Assembly (NCBI RefSeq): GCF_004327285.1
Contig: NZ_QJUI01000011.1
Location: forward strand, 62,001 to 126,000
DNA from: Phytopseudomonas daroniae
Lineage (GTDB): Bacteria > Pseudomonadota > Gammaproteobacteria > Pseudomonadales > Pseudomonadaceae
Direction: 5' to 3'
Length of the DNA: 64,000 nt
The notes below the pieces were generated by a model that was not told where the DNA came from, made no database searches, and saw nothing but the letters and a program-made list of their open reading frames with translations. Shown here in pieces: positions 46,507-54,933 of this stretch (positions are counted from its first letter, which is position 1; the number at the start of each line of letters is the position of its first letter). The position numbers and the translations under genes are program-made.

Positions 46507-47152
46507 GTTGCAGCCTCCTTTCCAGTACACCCAACAGCAGCGACAGCGGCAGGAACAGCAGCACGCACAGGGCGGTCATCACTGCGAGCATCTCGTAGGT
46601 CTTGTAGTACAGGGCGATGTAGCTCTTGGTGGTGTAGAGAATCTCCGGCACCGCCACCGCCGAGACCACGGTGGTTTCCTTGAGCAGGAAGATGAAGTTG
46701 GCGAACAGCGCCGGCAGGCTGAGCAAACCGGCCTGGGGCAGGATCACGTGGCGCAGCAGTTGCCAGCGCGACAGGCCGATGGACAGCCCCGACTCGATCT
46801 GCGCTTTGGGCACCGCCTCCACACCGGCGCGCAGCACTTCGGTCAGGTAGGCGCCACCGAGAAAGGTCATGGCGATGATCGCCGCAGCGAACCCGGACAG
46901 ACGGATGCCGATCACCGGCAAGGCGAAGTAGATGAAGAACAGCTGGATCAGCAAGGGGGTGTTACGCGCCACTTCAACGTAGAGGCCGACCAGGCGCCGC
47001 AAGAACGGCACGCGCCAGACCAGAATCGCCGAGTTGAGCAACGCCACCAGCAAGGAACAGGCAATGGCGATGGCGCCGACTTGCAAGGTGACGCCAACGG
47101 CCTTGAGAAAGGCTGGCAGCGTCGACAATACGAATGGCCAATCGAAGCTCAT
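46487..47152 (-). CDS. Amino-acid-type ABC importer permease 1
   Basis: 221 residues, HisM-family permease. The first helix is at about residues 12-40, then VEVARNTPLLIQLFFIYFALP, the coupling loop VPKAQIESGLSIGLSRWQ with VILPQAGLLSLPA, and two final helices. It is the first gene of the four-gene importer. The 164 bases between it and the sulfonate-type binding protein gene show no clear terminator. Confidence 0.9.
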   Translation of the reverse strand: MSFDWPFVLSTLPAFLKAVGVTLQVGAIAIACSLLVALLNSAILVWRVPFLRRLVGLYVEVARNTPLLIQLFFIYFALPVIGIRLSGFAAAIIAMTFLGGAYLTEVLRAGVEAVPKAQIESGLSIGLSRWQLLRHVILPQAGLLSLPALFANFIFLLKETTVVSAVAVPEILYTTKSYIALYYKTYEMLAVMTALCVLLFLPLSLLLGVLERRLQHGQFGS

Positions 47153-47316
47153 GGCTGCGACCCGCCGTCACACAAAAGGGCTTGCAACTGCAGCCCGACT
47201 ACCACGAACGAACGCATCGTCAACACCAAAATCGACTACCGCGTTGTGCGCAGCAGTACATGGCCAGGAGCACGCGGGAAGGGATGACGCCCACGTGCCG
47301 GTTTTCAATCTGGTTA

Positions 47317-48333
47317 TCAGCTACCCGGATTGGCGTGGGCTTCCTCGAAGAAGTAATCCTTCCAGGAACCAGCCTTGTTCTTCAACACGCCCAGCTCATG
47401 CAATTTCTCGGCGTAGATGAAGGTTCGCTCCGGCGATACGGTGAAGTCGATTTCCGGATCGATGACGATCTTCTGCACGAACTCCAGCGGCAGCTTGGAG
47501 TTCTCGACCTTGATGTAGGTCTCTGCCGCGGCGGCCTTGTCGGCCTTGATGATCTGCGAAGCCTCGACCAGCGCATCGTAGAAGGCCTTGTAGGTCTTCG
47601 GGTTCTGGTCGTGGAATTTCTCGGTGGCGTACAACACGTTGAACGTGGCCTGGCCGCCGAGGATGTCGTAGGAGCTGATCAGCTTGTGCACGTCGGGGTT
47701 TTCCAGCGCCTGGTACTGGAACGGCGGGCTGGAGAAATGCGCGGTGATTTCCGAGCCGCCCTTGATCAGCGCAGCGGTGGCGTCCGGGTGCGGCAGGCTC
47801 ACGGAGATCTTGTCGAAACGCTGGAAGTCGGCATTGCCGTACAGCTTGGCGGTTTCGATCTGCAGGGTGCGCGACTGGAAGCCCACGCCGGCGGCTGGCA
47901 CGGCGATGCGATCCTTCTCGCCGAGATCCTGCAGGGTCTTGACCTCGGCCTTGTTGCTCAGCAGGTAGTTGGGCATGGAACCCAGGGACGCGACAGCCTT
48001 GACGTTCTGCTTGCCGTGGGTGCGATCCCACACGGTGAGCATCGGCGGTACACCGGCCGAGACCACGTCGATGGCGCCAGCCAACAGGGCTTCGTTCATT
48101 GCCGTGGCGCCGGAGATGGTGCGCCACTCGACGTCGATGCTGTCCAGGCCCTGGGCCTTGGCGTGCTTCTCGATCAGTTGCTGATCCTTGACCACATGCA
48201 GCACCAGATAGCCGATACCGAACTGCTGGGCAATGCTGATCTTGCCTTCCGCGTGGGCGACCAGCGGGGTTGCCAGGGCGCCAAGCAGGCCCAGAGCAGT
48301 GGCCAGACGGCCGAGTTTGAATGTGTTGGTCAT
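47317..48333 (-). CDS. Sulfonate/taurine-type ABC substrate-binding protein 1 (TauA/SsuA-like)
   Basis: 338 residues with a signal peptide ending near residue 28 (VAHAEG). The NMT1/SsuA-type domain starts KISIAQQFGIGYLVLHVVKDQQLIEKHAK and has the ATAMNEALLAGAIDVVSAG block typical of nitrate/sulfonate/sulfate-ester binding proteins. It is clearly paralogous to the product of 50243-51286 over the whole length. It lies downstream of the single permease gene, separated by a palindromic repeat. It probably gives the importer a second ligand specificity. Confidence 0.88.
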   Translation of the reverse strand: MTNTFKLGRLATALGLLGALATPLVAHAEGKISIAQQFGIGYLVLHVVKDQQLIEKHAKAQGLDSIDVEWRTISGATAMNEALLAGAIDVVSAGVPPMLTVWDRTHGKQNVKAVASLGSMPNYLLSNKAEVKTLQDLGEKDRIAVPAAGVGFQSRTLQIETAKLYGNADFQRFDKISVSLPHPDATAALIKGGSEITAHFSSPPFQYQALENPDVHKLISSYDILGGQATFNVLYATEKFHDQNPKTYKAFYDALVEASQIIKADKAAAAETYIKVENSKLPLEFVQKIVIDPEIDFTVSPERTFIYAEKLHELGVLKNKAGSWKDYFFEEAHANPGS

Positions 48334-48373
48334 CAATTTTCTCGTTATGTCATTCAGTGGACGTGGTGAGTTT

Positions 48374-48487
48374 CGTAGGGTGGATCGGGGCGCGTAGCTG
48401 ACGCTTTTTTCATCCACCATTGCACTCGAAATCGGTGAATCGGTCGGGCCGCACAGGTGGATCGGTGAAGCGTGATCCACCCTATGA
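48374..48487. repeat. Palindromic intergenic repeat, copy 2 (GTAGGGTGGAT family)
   Basis: Begins CGTAGGGTGGATCGGGGCGC and ends GATCCACCCTATGA, so the ends are near-perfect inverted copies. An internal GTGGATCGGTGAAGCG repeats the motif. The left end is identical over 20 bases to the element at 17679-17743. It lies between tauC-like and tauA-like genes of one transcription unit. Confidence 0.65.
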
Positions 48488-48493
48488 AGGGCT

Positions 48494-49360
48494 CTACCTC
48501 TGCATCCCCCAGCGCTTGACGGTGATGCGCTCGACGGTGGCGAACACCAGGTTCTCCACCAGCAGGCCAATCAGAATCACCGCCACCAGGCCGGCGAATA
48601 CCTTGTCGGTGTACAGCTCGTTGCGGTTCTGGAAGATGTACCAGCCCAGGCCGCCCTTGCCGCTGGAAGCACCGAACACCAGTTCGGCGGCGATCAGCGT
48701 GCGCCAGGCGAAGGCCCAGCCGATCTTCAGACCGGCGAGGATCGACGGCAGCGCCGCGGGAATCAGGATGAACAGCACGAAGCGCATGCCCTTGAGGCCA
48801 TAGTTGCGCCCGGCCATGCGCTGGGTTTCCGACACACCGAGAAAGCCGGCGTAGGTATTCAGTGCCAACGCCCAGAGCACGGAGTGCACCAGCACGAAGA
48901 TCAGGCTGTTCTCGCCCAGGCCGAACCACAGCAGCGACAGCGGCAGCAGTGCGATGGCGGGCAGCGGGTTGAACATCGAGGTCAGGGTCGACAGCAGGTC
49001 GCGGCCCAGTTGCGTCGACACCGCCAGGGTGGTGAGCAGGAAGGCCATGCCGATACCGATCAGGTAGCCCTTGACCAGTACCGACAGCGAAACCGCCACC
49101 TTCTCCAGCAGCTCACCACTGCCGATGCCTTCGACGAAAGCCTTGGCGGTCTGCAGGAAGCTCGGTAGCAACAGGTCGTTGGCCTGGTAGCGCGCCGCGG
49201 CTTCCCAGATCAGCGCGAGTGCCAACAGAATCACCGACTTGCGCAGCCAGCCCTGCTGCCAAAGACGCTGCCCCAGGGACAGCTCGCGCTCCACTTTGAG
49301 GCCGGGCAACGGTTGCAGGGGGATTTCGTATTCCTCACGCCGTGCGGGGGAAAGACTCAT
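48494..49360 (-). CDS. Sulfonate/taurine-type ABC transporter permease (TauC/SsuC family)
   Basis: 288 residues with a 45-residue cytoplasmic N-terminal extension, then six helices beginning near residue 45 (SVILLALALIWEAAARY). The coupling loop SETQRMAGRNYGLKGMRFVLFILIPAALPSILAGLK and AFAWRTLIAAELVFG match the TauC/SsuC class. It lies 13 bases after the ATPase gene. It is the only permease for the two binding proteins in this cluster. Confidence 0.9.
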   Translation of the reverse strand: MSLSPARREEYEIPLQPLPGLKVERELSLGQRLWQQGWLRKSVILLALALIWEAAARYQANDLLLPSFLQTAKAFVEGIGSGELLEKVAVSLSVLVKGYLIGIGMAFLLTTLAVSTQLGRDLLSTLTSMFNPLPAIALLPLSLLWFGLGENSLIFVLVHSVLWALALNTYAGFLGVSETQRMAGRNYGLKGMRFVLFILIPAALPSILAGLKIGWAFAWRTLIAAELVFGASSGKGGLGWYIFQNRNELYTDKVFAGLVAVILIGLLVENLVFATVERITVKRWGMQR

Positions 49361-49373
49361 GGTTTCATTCTCC

Positions 49374-50237
49374 TCAGTAGGCGATGCGGATGTCGTGGAA
49401 GCCCAGCTCGACGGCATGGCCGCTGTCGACCTCCTCGTCGAACAGCAGGCGATGGATGCGCTGTGCGGTCTGCTGGAACCCCACACCGCCGAGGCTGTGC
49501 AGGTCGTACTGGTGGCTGTTGATTTCCGCCCTCACCCGCCCCGGATGGGGCGACAGCAGCAGGATGCGGTTACCGACGATCAGCGCCTCTTCGATGGAAT
49601 GGGTGACGAACAGCAGGGTGAAGCGCACCTCCTCCCACAGCTCCAGCAACTCCTCCTGCATCTTGCGACGGGTCAGCGCATCGAGGGCGGCGAAGGGCTC
49701 GTCCATCAGCAGGATCTTCGGCTGCATGGCCAGCGCGCGGGCAATCGCCACACGAGCTTTCATGCCGCCGGACAGGGTGTGCGGGTAGGCATCGGCGAAA
49801 GCGGCCAGGCCGACCTTCTCCAGGTAATGCAGGGCGCGCTCCTCGGCTTCGCGACGCTTGAGCGTGCGCGAAGCCAGCAGCGGGAACATCACGTTCTGTT
49901 TCACCGTCTTCCAGGGCGGCAACTGGTCGAACTCCTGGAACACGACGATGCGATCCGGGCCTGGATCGCGCACCTGGATGCCATCCAGGCGAATGTTGCC
50001 GCCGACCGGTTCGATAAAACCGGCCACCGCCTTGAGCAGGGTGGACTTACCGCAACCGGACGGGCCGAGCAGCACGAAACGATCGGCACGATCCACCTCG
50101 AAGCTGACTTCGTGGGTGGCACGTACGACGCGCTGCGGGGTGCGGTACTCGAGGCTGACCTTCTTCACCTGCAACAGGGTGTCGAAGGCGCCTCGATCCA
50201 ATGTGCTGGCCGTGTGGCCTTGCAGAGGGGCATTCAT
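49374..50237 (-). CDS. Sulfonate/taurine-type ABC transporter ATPase (TauB/SsuB family)
   Basis: 287 residues: Walker [11 protein letters not shown] near residue 57, VVFQEFDQLPPWKTV, signature [15 protein letters not shown], Walker B LLMDEPFAALDALTR and VTHSIEEAL. These are the marks of the nitrate/sulfonate ATPase class. A C-terminal extension of about 40 residues goes beyond the usual core. It begins five bases after the binding protein 2 stop. Confidence 0.92.
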   Translation of the reverse strand: MNAPLQGHTASTLDRGAFDTLLQVKKVSLEYRTPQRVVRATHEVSFEVDRADRFVLLGPSGCGKSTLLKAVAGFIEPVGGNIRLDGIQVRDPGPDRIVVFQEFDQLPPWKTVKQNVMFPLLASRTLKRREAEERALHYLEKVGLAAFADAYPHTLSGGMKARVAIARALAMQPKILLMDEPFAALDALTRRKMQEELLELWEEVRFTLLFVTHSIEEALIVGNRILLLSPHPGRVRAEINSHQYDLHSLGGVGFQQTAQRIHRLLFDEEVDSGHAVELGFHDIRIAY

Positions 50238-50242
50238 GGTTT

Positions 50243-51286
50243 TCAGCTTCCCTGACCGATGGCGGCGTCTTCAAAGAAGTAGTCCTGCCACGTGGCCGGT
50301 TTGTTTTTGATGGCGCCGACACGGTGCAGGAAGTCGGCCAGCGGATAGGTGTTGGTGGGCGTGACGGAGAACTGGAACTGGTCGTTGTCGATGATTTTCA
50401 GCAGGTCTTCACGGCTGATCTTGGCGCCGGTGACGCGGATGTAGGTGTCCGCCGCCGCGCCTTTGTCCTTCTGGGCGAACTCGGCCGCTTCGGCCAGCGC
50501 GCCGACGAAGGCCTTGTAGGTCTTGGGGTTGTCGTTACGGAATTTCTCGGTGGAATACAGTACCGTCGGCGAGTTCGGGCCGAGCAGCTCGTAGGTGTCG
50601 AGCACCACATGCACATCCGGGTTCTCCAGCGCCTGGTTCTGGAACGGCGGGTTGGAGAAGTGCCCGGTCAACTCGGTGCCGCCCGCTTTCAGCGACGCGG
50701 TAGCATCCGGGTGCGGCAGCGCCAGGGTGTACTTGTCCAGGCGGTTGAACTGGTCATCGCCCCACTGCTTGGCCGCGGCGTACTGCAGGAAACGCGACTG
50801 CACCGACACGCCCACCGCAGGAACGGCGATGCGATCCTTCTCGGTGAAGTCGGCGATGGTCTTGACCTTGGGGTTGTTGCTCAGCAGGTAGTACGGGAAG
50901 TTGCCCAGCGAGGCCACGCCCTTGACGTTCTGGCGACCATGGGTGCGATCCCATACGGTCAGCAGCGGGCCAATGCCGGCACCGGCGATATCGATGGCGC
51001 CGGACAGCAGCGCATCATTGATCGCCGCACCACCGGACAACTGCTGCCAGTTGACCTTGATGTCCAGGCCTTCGGCCTTGCCGTGCTTCTCGATCAGTTG
51101 CTGGTCGCGCACCACGTTGAGCAGCAGGTAAACGATACCGAACTGCTCGGCGATACGGATCTGCCCCTCGGCGTGAGCCGCTTGCGGCGCGACCAGGCTG
51201 CCTGCCAGCAGGCTCAGACTCAGGGCGATGCCGCCGGCCAGGCGGCCAAAACGGGGAACGAAGGGAAAGCGCTTACCTGCCGACAT
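50243..51286 (-). CDS. Sulfonate/taurine-type ABC substrate-binding protein 2 (TauA/SsuA-like)
   Basis: 347 residues, signal peptide ending near residue 39 (QAAHAEG). The mature domain starts IRIAEQFGIVYLLLNVVRDQQLIEKHGK and continues with AINDALLSGAIDIAGAG, LTVWDRTHGRQNVKGVAS and HFSNPPFQNQALENP. All of these closely parallel the 47317-48333 protein. It sits directly upstream of the ATPase and permease genes, so it is the primary binding protein of this importer. Ligand class: organosulfonate or sulfate ester, not resolved further. Confidence 0.9.
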   Translation of the reverse strand: MSAGKRFPFVPRFGRLAGGIALSLSLLAGSLVAPQAAHAEGQIRIAEQFGIVYLLLNVVRDQQLIEKHGKAEGLDIKVNWQQLSGGAAINDALLSGAIDIAGAGIGPLLTVWDRTHGRQNVKGVASLGNFPYYLLSNNPKVKTIADFTEKDRIAVPAVGVSVQSRFLQYAAAKQWGDDQFNRLDKYTLALPHPDATASLKAGGTELTGHFSNPPFQNQALENPDVHVVLDTYELLGPNSPTVLYSTEKFRNDNPKTYKAFVGALAEAAEFAQKDKGAAADTYIRVTGAKISREDLLKIIDNDQFQFSVTPTNTYPLADFLHRVGAIKNKPATWQDYFFEDAAIGQGS

Positions 51287-51339
51287 GTCGAGGCTCCATG
51301 AAAATGGGTCAAAAATTTAAAGGGTGTCGAATCGATTAG

Positions 51340-51480
51340 CAGGTCGTTGAAAAACGTAGGCGAGGCAGGCAGCGCAAGGCAAAAACAGGCGAGAAAGCGG
51401 AGTGTACGAGTAGTACATGAGCATTTTGAGCCTGTTTTTAACGCAGCGATGGCAACGCAGGTAGTTTTCAGCAGCCTGTC
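51340..51480. repeat. MITE-like palindromic intergenic element
   Basis: About 141 bases with ends CAGGTCGTTGAAAAACGTAG and TAGTTTTCAGCAGCCTG (inverted, imperfect). Inner AAAAACAGGC / GCCTGTTTTT arms surround a central GTACGAGTAGTAC. I recognise this as a common type of Pseudomonas intergenic repeat. Its right edge supplies the stop codon of the TauD-family gene, so the element abuts or slightly replaced the gene's 3' end. It could also serve as a terminator. Confidence 0.7.
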
Positions 51481-52372
51481 AGAACGGCACGTCACCCTGG
51501 ATTGTTGTGCGGTGCATGCGCCGGCGCAGATGGCTCGGGCAGCCGGTCGCCAGATGGATCAGCGCGCGGTTGTCCCAGAACACCATGTCGTTCGGCTGCC
51601 ACTGGTGGCGGTAGATGAATTCGGGCTTCGCACTGTGGGCGTTGAGCTCGGTGAGGATCTGCCGGCTCTCGTCCTCGGGGACGTCGAGAATATGGGTGGT
51701 GAAGTTCTCGTTGACGAACAGCCCTTTGCGCCCGGTTTCCGGGTGGGTGCGTACCACCGGATGCACCACCGCCTTGACCTCGGCCAGTTGCGCCTCGGTC
51801 AGCGTCGGGCGGCGGATACCCTTGAACACTTCATCGGCATAACGGGCGGTGTAGGAATGCGCGGCGCGCTTGCCATCGATGGCCTGGCGCAGCTCGGCCG
51901 GCAGTGTCTCGTAGGCCAGTTGCTGGCTGGCGAACAGCGTATCGCCGCCCTCTTCCGGCAGCTCCTGGGCGAGCAGCATGGAGCCCAGGCTAGGGAATTC
52001 CTTATAGGACAGATCCGAGTGCCAGTATTTGCCGGCATCGCCCAGACCGACCGGCTGACCGTTCTCGACGATGTTGGAAATGATGAAAACTTCCGGGTGG
52101 TTGGCCAGCAGGAACTGCTTGAGCACGTGGATCTGCAGCACGCCGAAACGACGGCTGAAATCGATCTGCTGCTGCGGGGTAATACGCTGGTCGCGAAACA
52201 CCACCACGTTGTAGTCGAGGTGAGCGCGGTGAACGCGGGCGAAATCGGCGTCATTCAGCGGACGGCTGAGGTCGAGGCCGACGATCTCGGCACCGACAGC
52301 AGCGGAAAAGGGGCGTACTTCAAAATTCTGCGTTGGCTGATGGATAGCAGAACTCAAGGACACGGCAGACAT
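51479..52372 (-). CDS. TauD/TfdA-family Fe(II)/2-oxoglutarate dioxygenase
   Basis: 297 residues from the ATG at 52372. The jelly-roll iron site is His118-x-Asp120 in KYWHSDLSY, with distal His273 in LIHLA and the 2-oxoglutarate-binding Arg288 15 residues later, the same spacing as in E. coli TauD. PVVRTHPETGRKGLFVNE and HQWQPNDMVFWDN are family blocks. It would hydroxylate a sulfonate or sulfate ester so that sulfite or sulfate leaves. It could be a taurine, alkylsulfonate or alkylsulfate enzyme; the middle differs enough from TauD that I leave the symbol blank. First gene of the sulfonate transport group. Confidence 0.88.
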   Translation of the reverse strand: MSAVSLSSAIHQPTQNFEVRPFSAAVGAEIVGLDLSRPLNDADFARVHRAHLDYNVVVFRDQRITPQQQIDFSRRFGVLQIHVLKQFLLANHPEVFIISNIVENGQPVGLGDAGKYWHSDLSYKEFPSLGSMLLAQELPEEGGDTLFASQQLAYETLPAELRQAIDGKRAAHSYTARYADEVFKGIRRPTLTEAQLAEVKAVVHPVVRTHPETGRKGLFVNENFTTHILDVPEDESRQILTELNAHSAKPEFIYRHQWQPNDMVFWDNRALIHLATGCPSHLRRRMHRTTIQGDVPF

Positions 52373-52757
52373 TCGCGCAACTCCACACGTAAGGGCGCCA
52401 GCAAGGCGCATCTCAGAAGCAGGTGTTCGGCACCTGTATTCAGTCGTGCGGCGCGCCGGTTAGCCAGCGGGTACGCATATGCGAACTATATAGGCATAAG
52501 AATCAGCTTTTAAATATCGTTTTAGAATTAACTTATGGCTGGATCATCGGTGCGCCATCATCACCCCAAGCATGGCTCCAACGCCCGTGCAGCCACCTCG
52601 CAGCGGCATCGAGCAGAAAGCCCAGCAGAAGATGCCGATGGCCAGGTCTCACGACTGCTCAAGCAGGGAGTGGCCGTTGCCGAGGTCGTCGGCATATTGC
52701 CCGGGGCATTTCGCAAGCAGTTCAACGGTGCTACAGCGCTATAAAATATGACGGCCA
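52373..52757. promoter_or_regulatory. AT-rich intergenic region ahead of the TauD-family gene
   Basis: About 385 bases without a convincing gene. An AT-rich core at about 52476-52540 contrasts with the GC-rich surroundings and, on the minus strand, offers TTTAAA and TATAGT at 18-base spacing as a possible promoter. Such AT-rich segments are typical where CysB or a sulfonate-specific LysR regulator binds. The remaining 200 bases up to the metQ terminator show nothing I can name. Confidence 0.4.
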
Positions 52758-52794
52758 TAAAAAACGCCGACAGAGGCTTTGCCTCTGTCGGCGT
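52758..52794 (-). terminator. Strong rho-independent terminator of metQ
   Basis: On the minus strand: a perfect 14-bp stem (ACGCCGACAGAGGC with its complement) and a 3-base loop followed by TTTTTT, 40 bases after the metQ stop. Confidence 0.92.
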
Positions 52795-52833
52795 GGTCAG
52801 CAGCGGCGGCAGCGAGCGTGAGCTCGCCACGTC

Positions 52834-53613
52834 TTAGAACGCGGGTACTACAGCGCCCGAGTACTTCTTCTCGATGAATGCCTTCACCTCCGGGCTGGTC
52901 AGTGCGTCAGCGAGTTTCTTGATGGCTTCGCTGTTCTGGTTGTCCGGACGCGAGACCAGATAGTTCACGTACGGTGAATCCTTATCTTCGAGCACCAGAG
53001 CGTCTTCAGTCGGGTTGAGCTTGGCTTCCAGCGCGTAGTTGGTGTTGATCAGCGCCAGGTCGACCTGATCCAGCACGCGCGGCAGCATCGCCGCTTCCAG
53101 TTGCTTGAACTGGAAGTTGTGCGGGTTGGTCGCCAGATCCTTCGGCGTGGCCTGTATATAGGTCGGATCCTTGAGGGTCAGCAGGCCGGCGTGTTGCAGC
53201 AGTTGCAGAGCGCGGCCGCTGTTGCTGGCTTCATTGGGGATGGCGATGGTGGCGCCGTCCGGCAGATCCTTCAGGCTCTTGTACTTGCTGGAGTAGCCGC
53301 CGAAGGGTTCGACGTGCACGCCCTTGACGATCACCAGGTGGGTGCCGCGGCTTTCATTGAAACCGTCCAGATAAGGCTTGGTCTGGAAGTAGTTGGCATC
53401 CAGTTGCTTCTGCTCGACCTGCAGGTTGGGCTGCACGTAGTCGGTGAATACCTTGATCTGCAGGTCGATGCCCTGCTCTGCCAGCTTCGGCTTGATCAGT
53501 TCGAGAATCTCGGCATGGGGAACCGGGGTTGCCGCTACGCTGAGTTTTTCGGCGGCGAATGCGGTGGTGGACAGAACGGAGGCCAGTGCGGCCAGCAGAA
53601 GTGTTTTTTTCAT
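52834..53613 (-). CDS. metQ: MetQ/NlpA-family methionine-type binding protein (orphan)
   Basis: 259 residues with a signal peptide cut near residue 21 (AFAAE); no lipobox Cys, so soluble in the periplasm. NlpA-family marks: SVAATPVPHAEILELIKPKL, the QKQLDANYFQTKPYLDGFN block, the VEPFGGYSSKYKSL segment and ALINTNYALEAKLNP. Such proteins bind methionine or related compounds. There is no metN or metI beside it, so it must use an importer elsewhere. It is divergent from the D-cysteine desulfhydrase gene across an AT-rich gap. Confidence 0.88.
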   Translation of the reverse strand: MKKTLLLAALASVLSTTAFAAEKLSVAATPVPHAEILELIKPKLAEQGIDLQIKVFTDYVQPNLQVEQKQLDANYFQTKPYLDGFNESRGTHLVIVKGVHVEPFGGYSSKYKSLKDLPDGATIAIPNEASNSGRALQLLQHAGLLTLKDPTYIQATPKDLATNPHNFQFKQLEAAMLPRVLDQVDLALINTNYALEAKLNPTEDALVLEDKDSPYVNYLVSRPDNQNSEAIKKLADALTSPEVKAFIEKKYSGAVVPAF

Positions 53614-53835
53614 GATTGTTCTCGTATGGTTACCGTTGGATCGACAACGGCATGATCGTGTTGGCCATTCCGGGTAGGTCGGCGCGCTGACGATACGGCC
53701 CGTCTTTATTCAAACGAAATACTTTTAATTCATCTTGTTATTCATTTAAAGAATAAGCATGAGTAAATTCGCTTGTTGTGTTTCGGGCTCACTTCTACAG
53801 TGATACCCATCCTCACCTTCCGGCAGTGAATCCCC
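53614..53835. promoter_or_regulatory. Divergent promoter region between metQ and dcyD
   Basis: The 222-base gap contains a strongly AT-rich patch at about 53705-53765 (AATACTTTTAATTCATCTTG, TTATTCATTTAAAGAATAAG). It could serve both divergent genes and bind a sulfur-responsive LysR regulator. No specific operator can be defined. Confidence 0.4.
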
Positions 53836-54843
53836 ATGATCAGTGAAGCTCTGAACCGCTTCGAGCGGCTCGAACTGGTTCCTCATGTAACACCACTGCA
53901 GCGCCTCGAACGGCTGTCCCGCCATTTCGGCCGTGACATCCATATCAAGCGTGACGATCTGACGCCTTTCGCATTGGGCGGCAACAAGGCACGCAAGCTG
54001 GAATACCTGGGCAGCGATGCGCTGATACAACAGGCCGATACCCTGATCACCGCGGGCGCCATCCAGTCCAACCACGTACGGCAGACCGCCGCGCTGGCGG
54101 CACAGCTAGGCCTGTCCTGCGTGGCACTGCTGGAAAACCCCATCGGCACCCAGGATCAGAACTACCTGAATAATGGCAACCGCCTACTCCTCGATCTGTT
54201 CGGTACCCGCGTGGAACACGTCGACACCCTGGAAGACGCCGACATACAGCTGATGGCCAAAGCCGAGCACCTGCGCGCGGCTGGCAAGCGCCCTTATGTG
54301 ATCCCGATCGGCGGTTCCAATGCCCTGGGTACACTGGGTTATGTCAAAGCCGGTTTGGAGCTGGCCGAGCAGATCGAACAGGTGCAGATCCCTGCCGGCA
54401 CGCTGGTGCTGGCCTCCGGCAGCGGTGCGACCCATGCCGGTATCGCTCTCGCCCTGGCTTACCTGCTGCCTGACTGGCGGGTGGTTGGCGTTACCGTATC
54501 GCGTAGTGCCGATGCCCAGCGCCCCAAGGTTGCCAGCCTGGTACAACATACTGCCGAACTACTCGGTATCCCGGTGCCCGAGACGCTTTCCATCGAACTC
54601 TGGGATGGTTATTTCGCACCACGCTACGGCGAGGCCAATGCCGGCACCCTTGATGCCATTAGCCTGTTGGCCAGCAACGAGGGGCTTCTACTCGATCCGG
54701 TTTACACCGGAAAAGCCTTCGCGGGCCTGCTGGACGGACTGCAGACTGGTGCATTCGAAGACGGCAGACCGGTGGTCTTCCTGCATACCGGCGGCACTCC
54801 AGCGCTGTTCGCTTACCAGTCCCTGACTGATCAACAAAAATGA
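53836..54843 (+). CDS. dcyD: D-cysteine desulfhydrase
   Basis: 335 residues, fold-type-II PLP enzyme related to ACC deaminase. The PLP lysine is Lys51 in [12 protein letters not shown]; the [21 protein letters not shown] block and a Gly/Ser-rich phosphate loop ([11 protein letters not shown]) follow. It converts D-cysteine to pyruvate, H2S and ammonia. It lies 90 bases ahead of the cystine-type importer, the same pairing as dcyD with cystine importer genes in enterobacteria. This supports the name. Confidence 0.88.
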   Translation: MISEALNRFERLELVPHVTPLQRLERLSRHFGRDIHIKRDDLTPFALGGNKARKLEYLGSDALIQQADTLITAGAIQSNHVRQTAALAAQLGLSCVALLENPIGTQDQNYLNNGNRLLLDLFGTRVEHVDTLEDADIQLMAKAEHLRAAGKRPYVIPIGGSNALGTLGYVKAGLELAEQIEQVQIPAGTLVLASGSGATHAGIALALAYLLPDWRVVGVTVSRSADAQRPKVASLVQHTAELLGIPVPETLSIELWDGYFAPRYGEANAGTLDAISLLASNEGLLLDPVYTGKAFAGLLDGLQTGAFEDGRPVVFLHTGGTPALFAYQSLTDQQK

Positions 54844-54933
54844 ATATATAAATAATTTTTTATTATTTTATCGAATATACCTAGACCCATTAGAGTGCCG
54901 CACTTCGCACACAACAAGACCAGAGGCTCAGCT

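Noticed and set aside
52535..52744. Possible 69-residue gene on the plus strand between the TauD-family gene and metQ
   Set aside because: No ribosome site, composition rich in His/Arg/Ser, and it lies in the probable regulatory region; the C-terminal part hints faintly at a helix-turn-helix but not enough to call.
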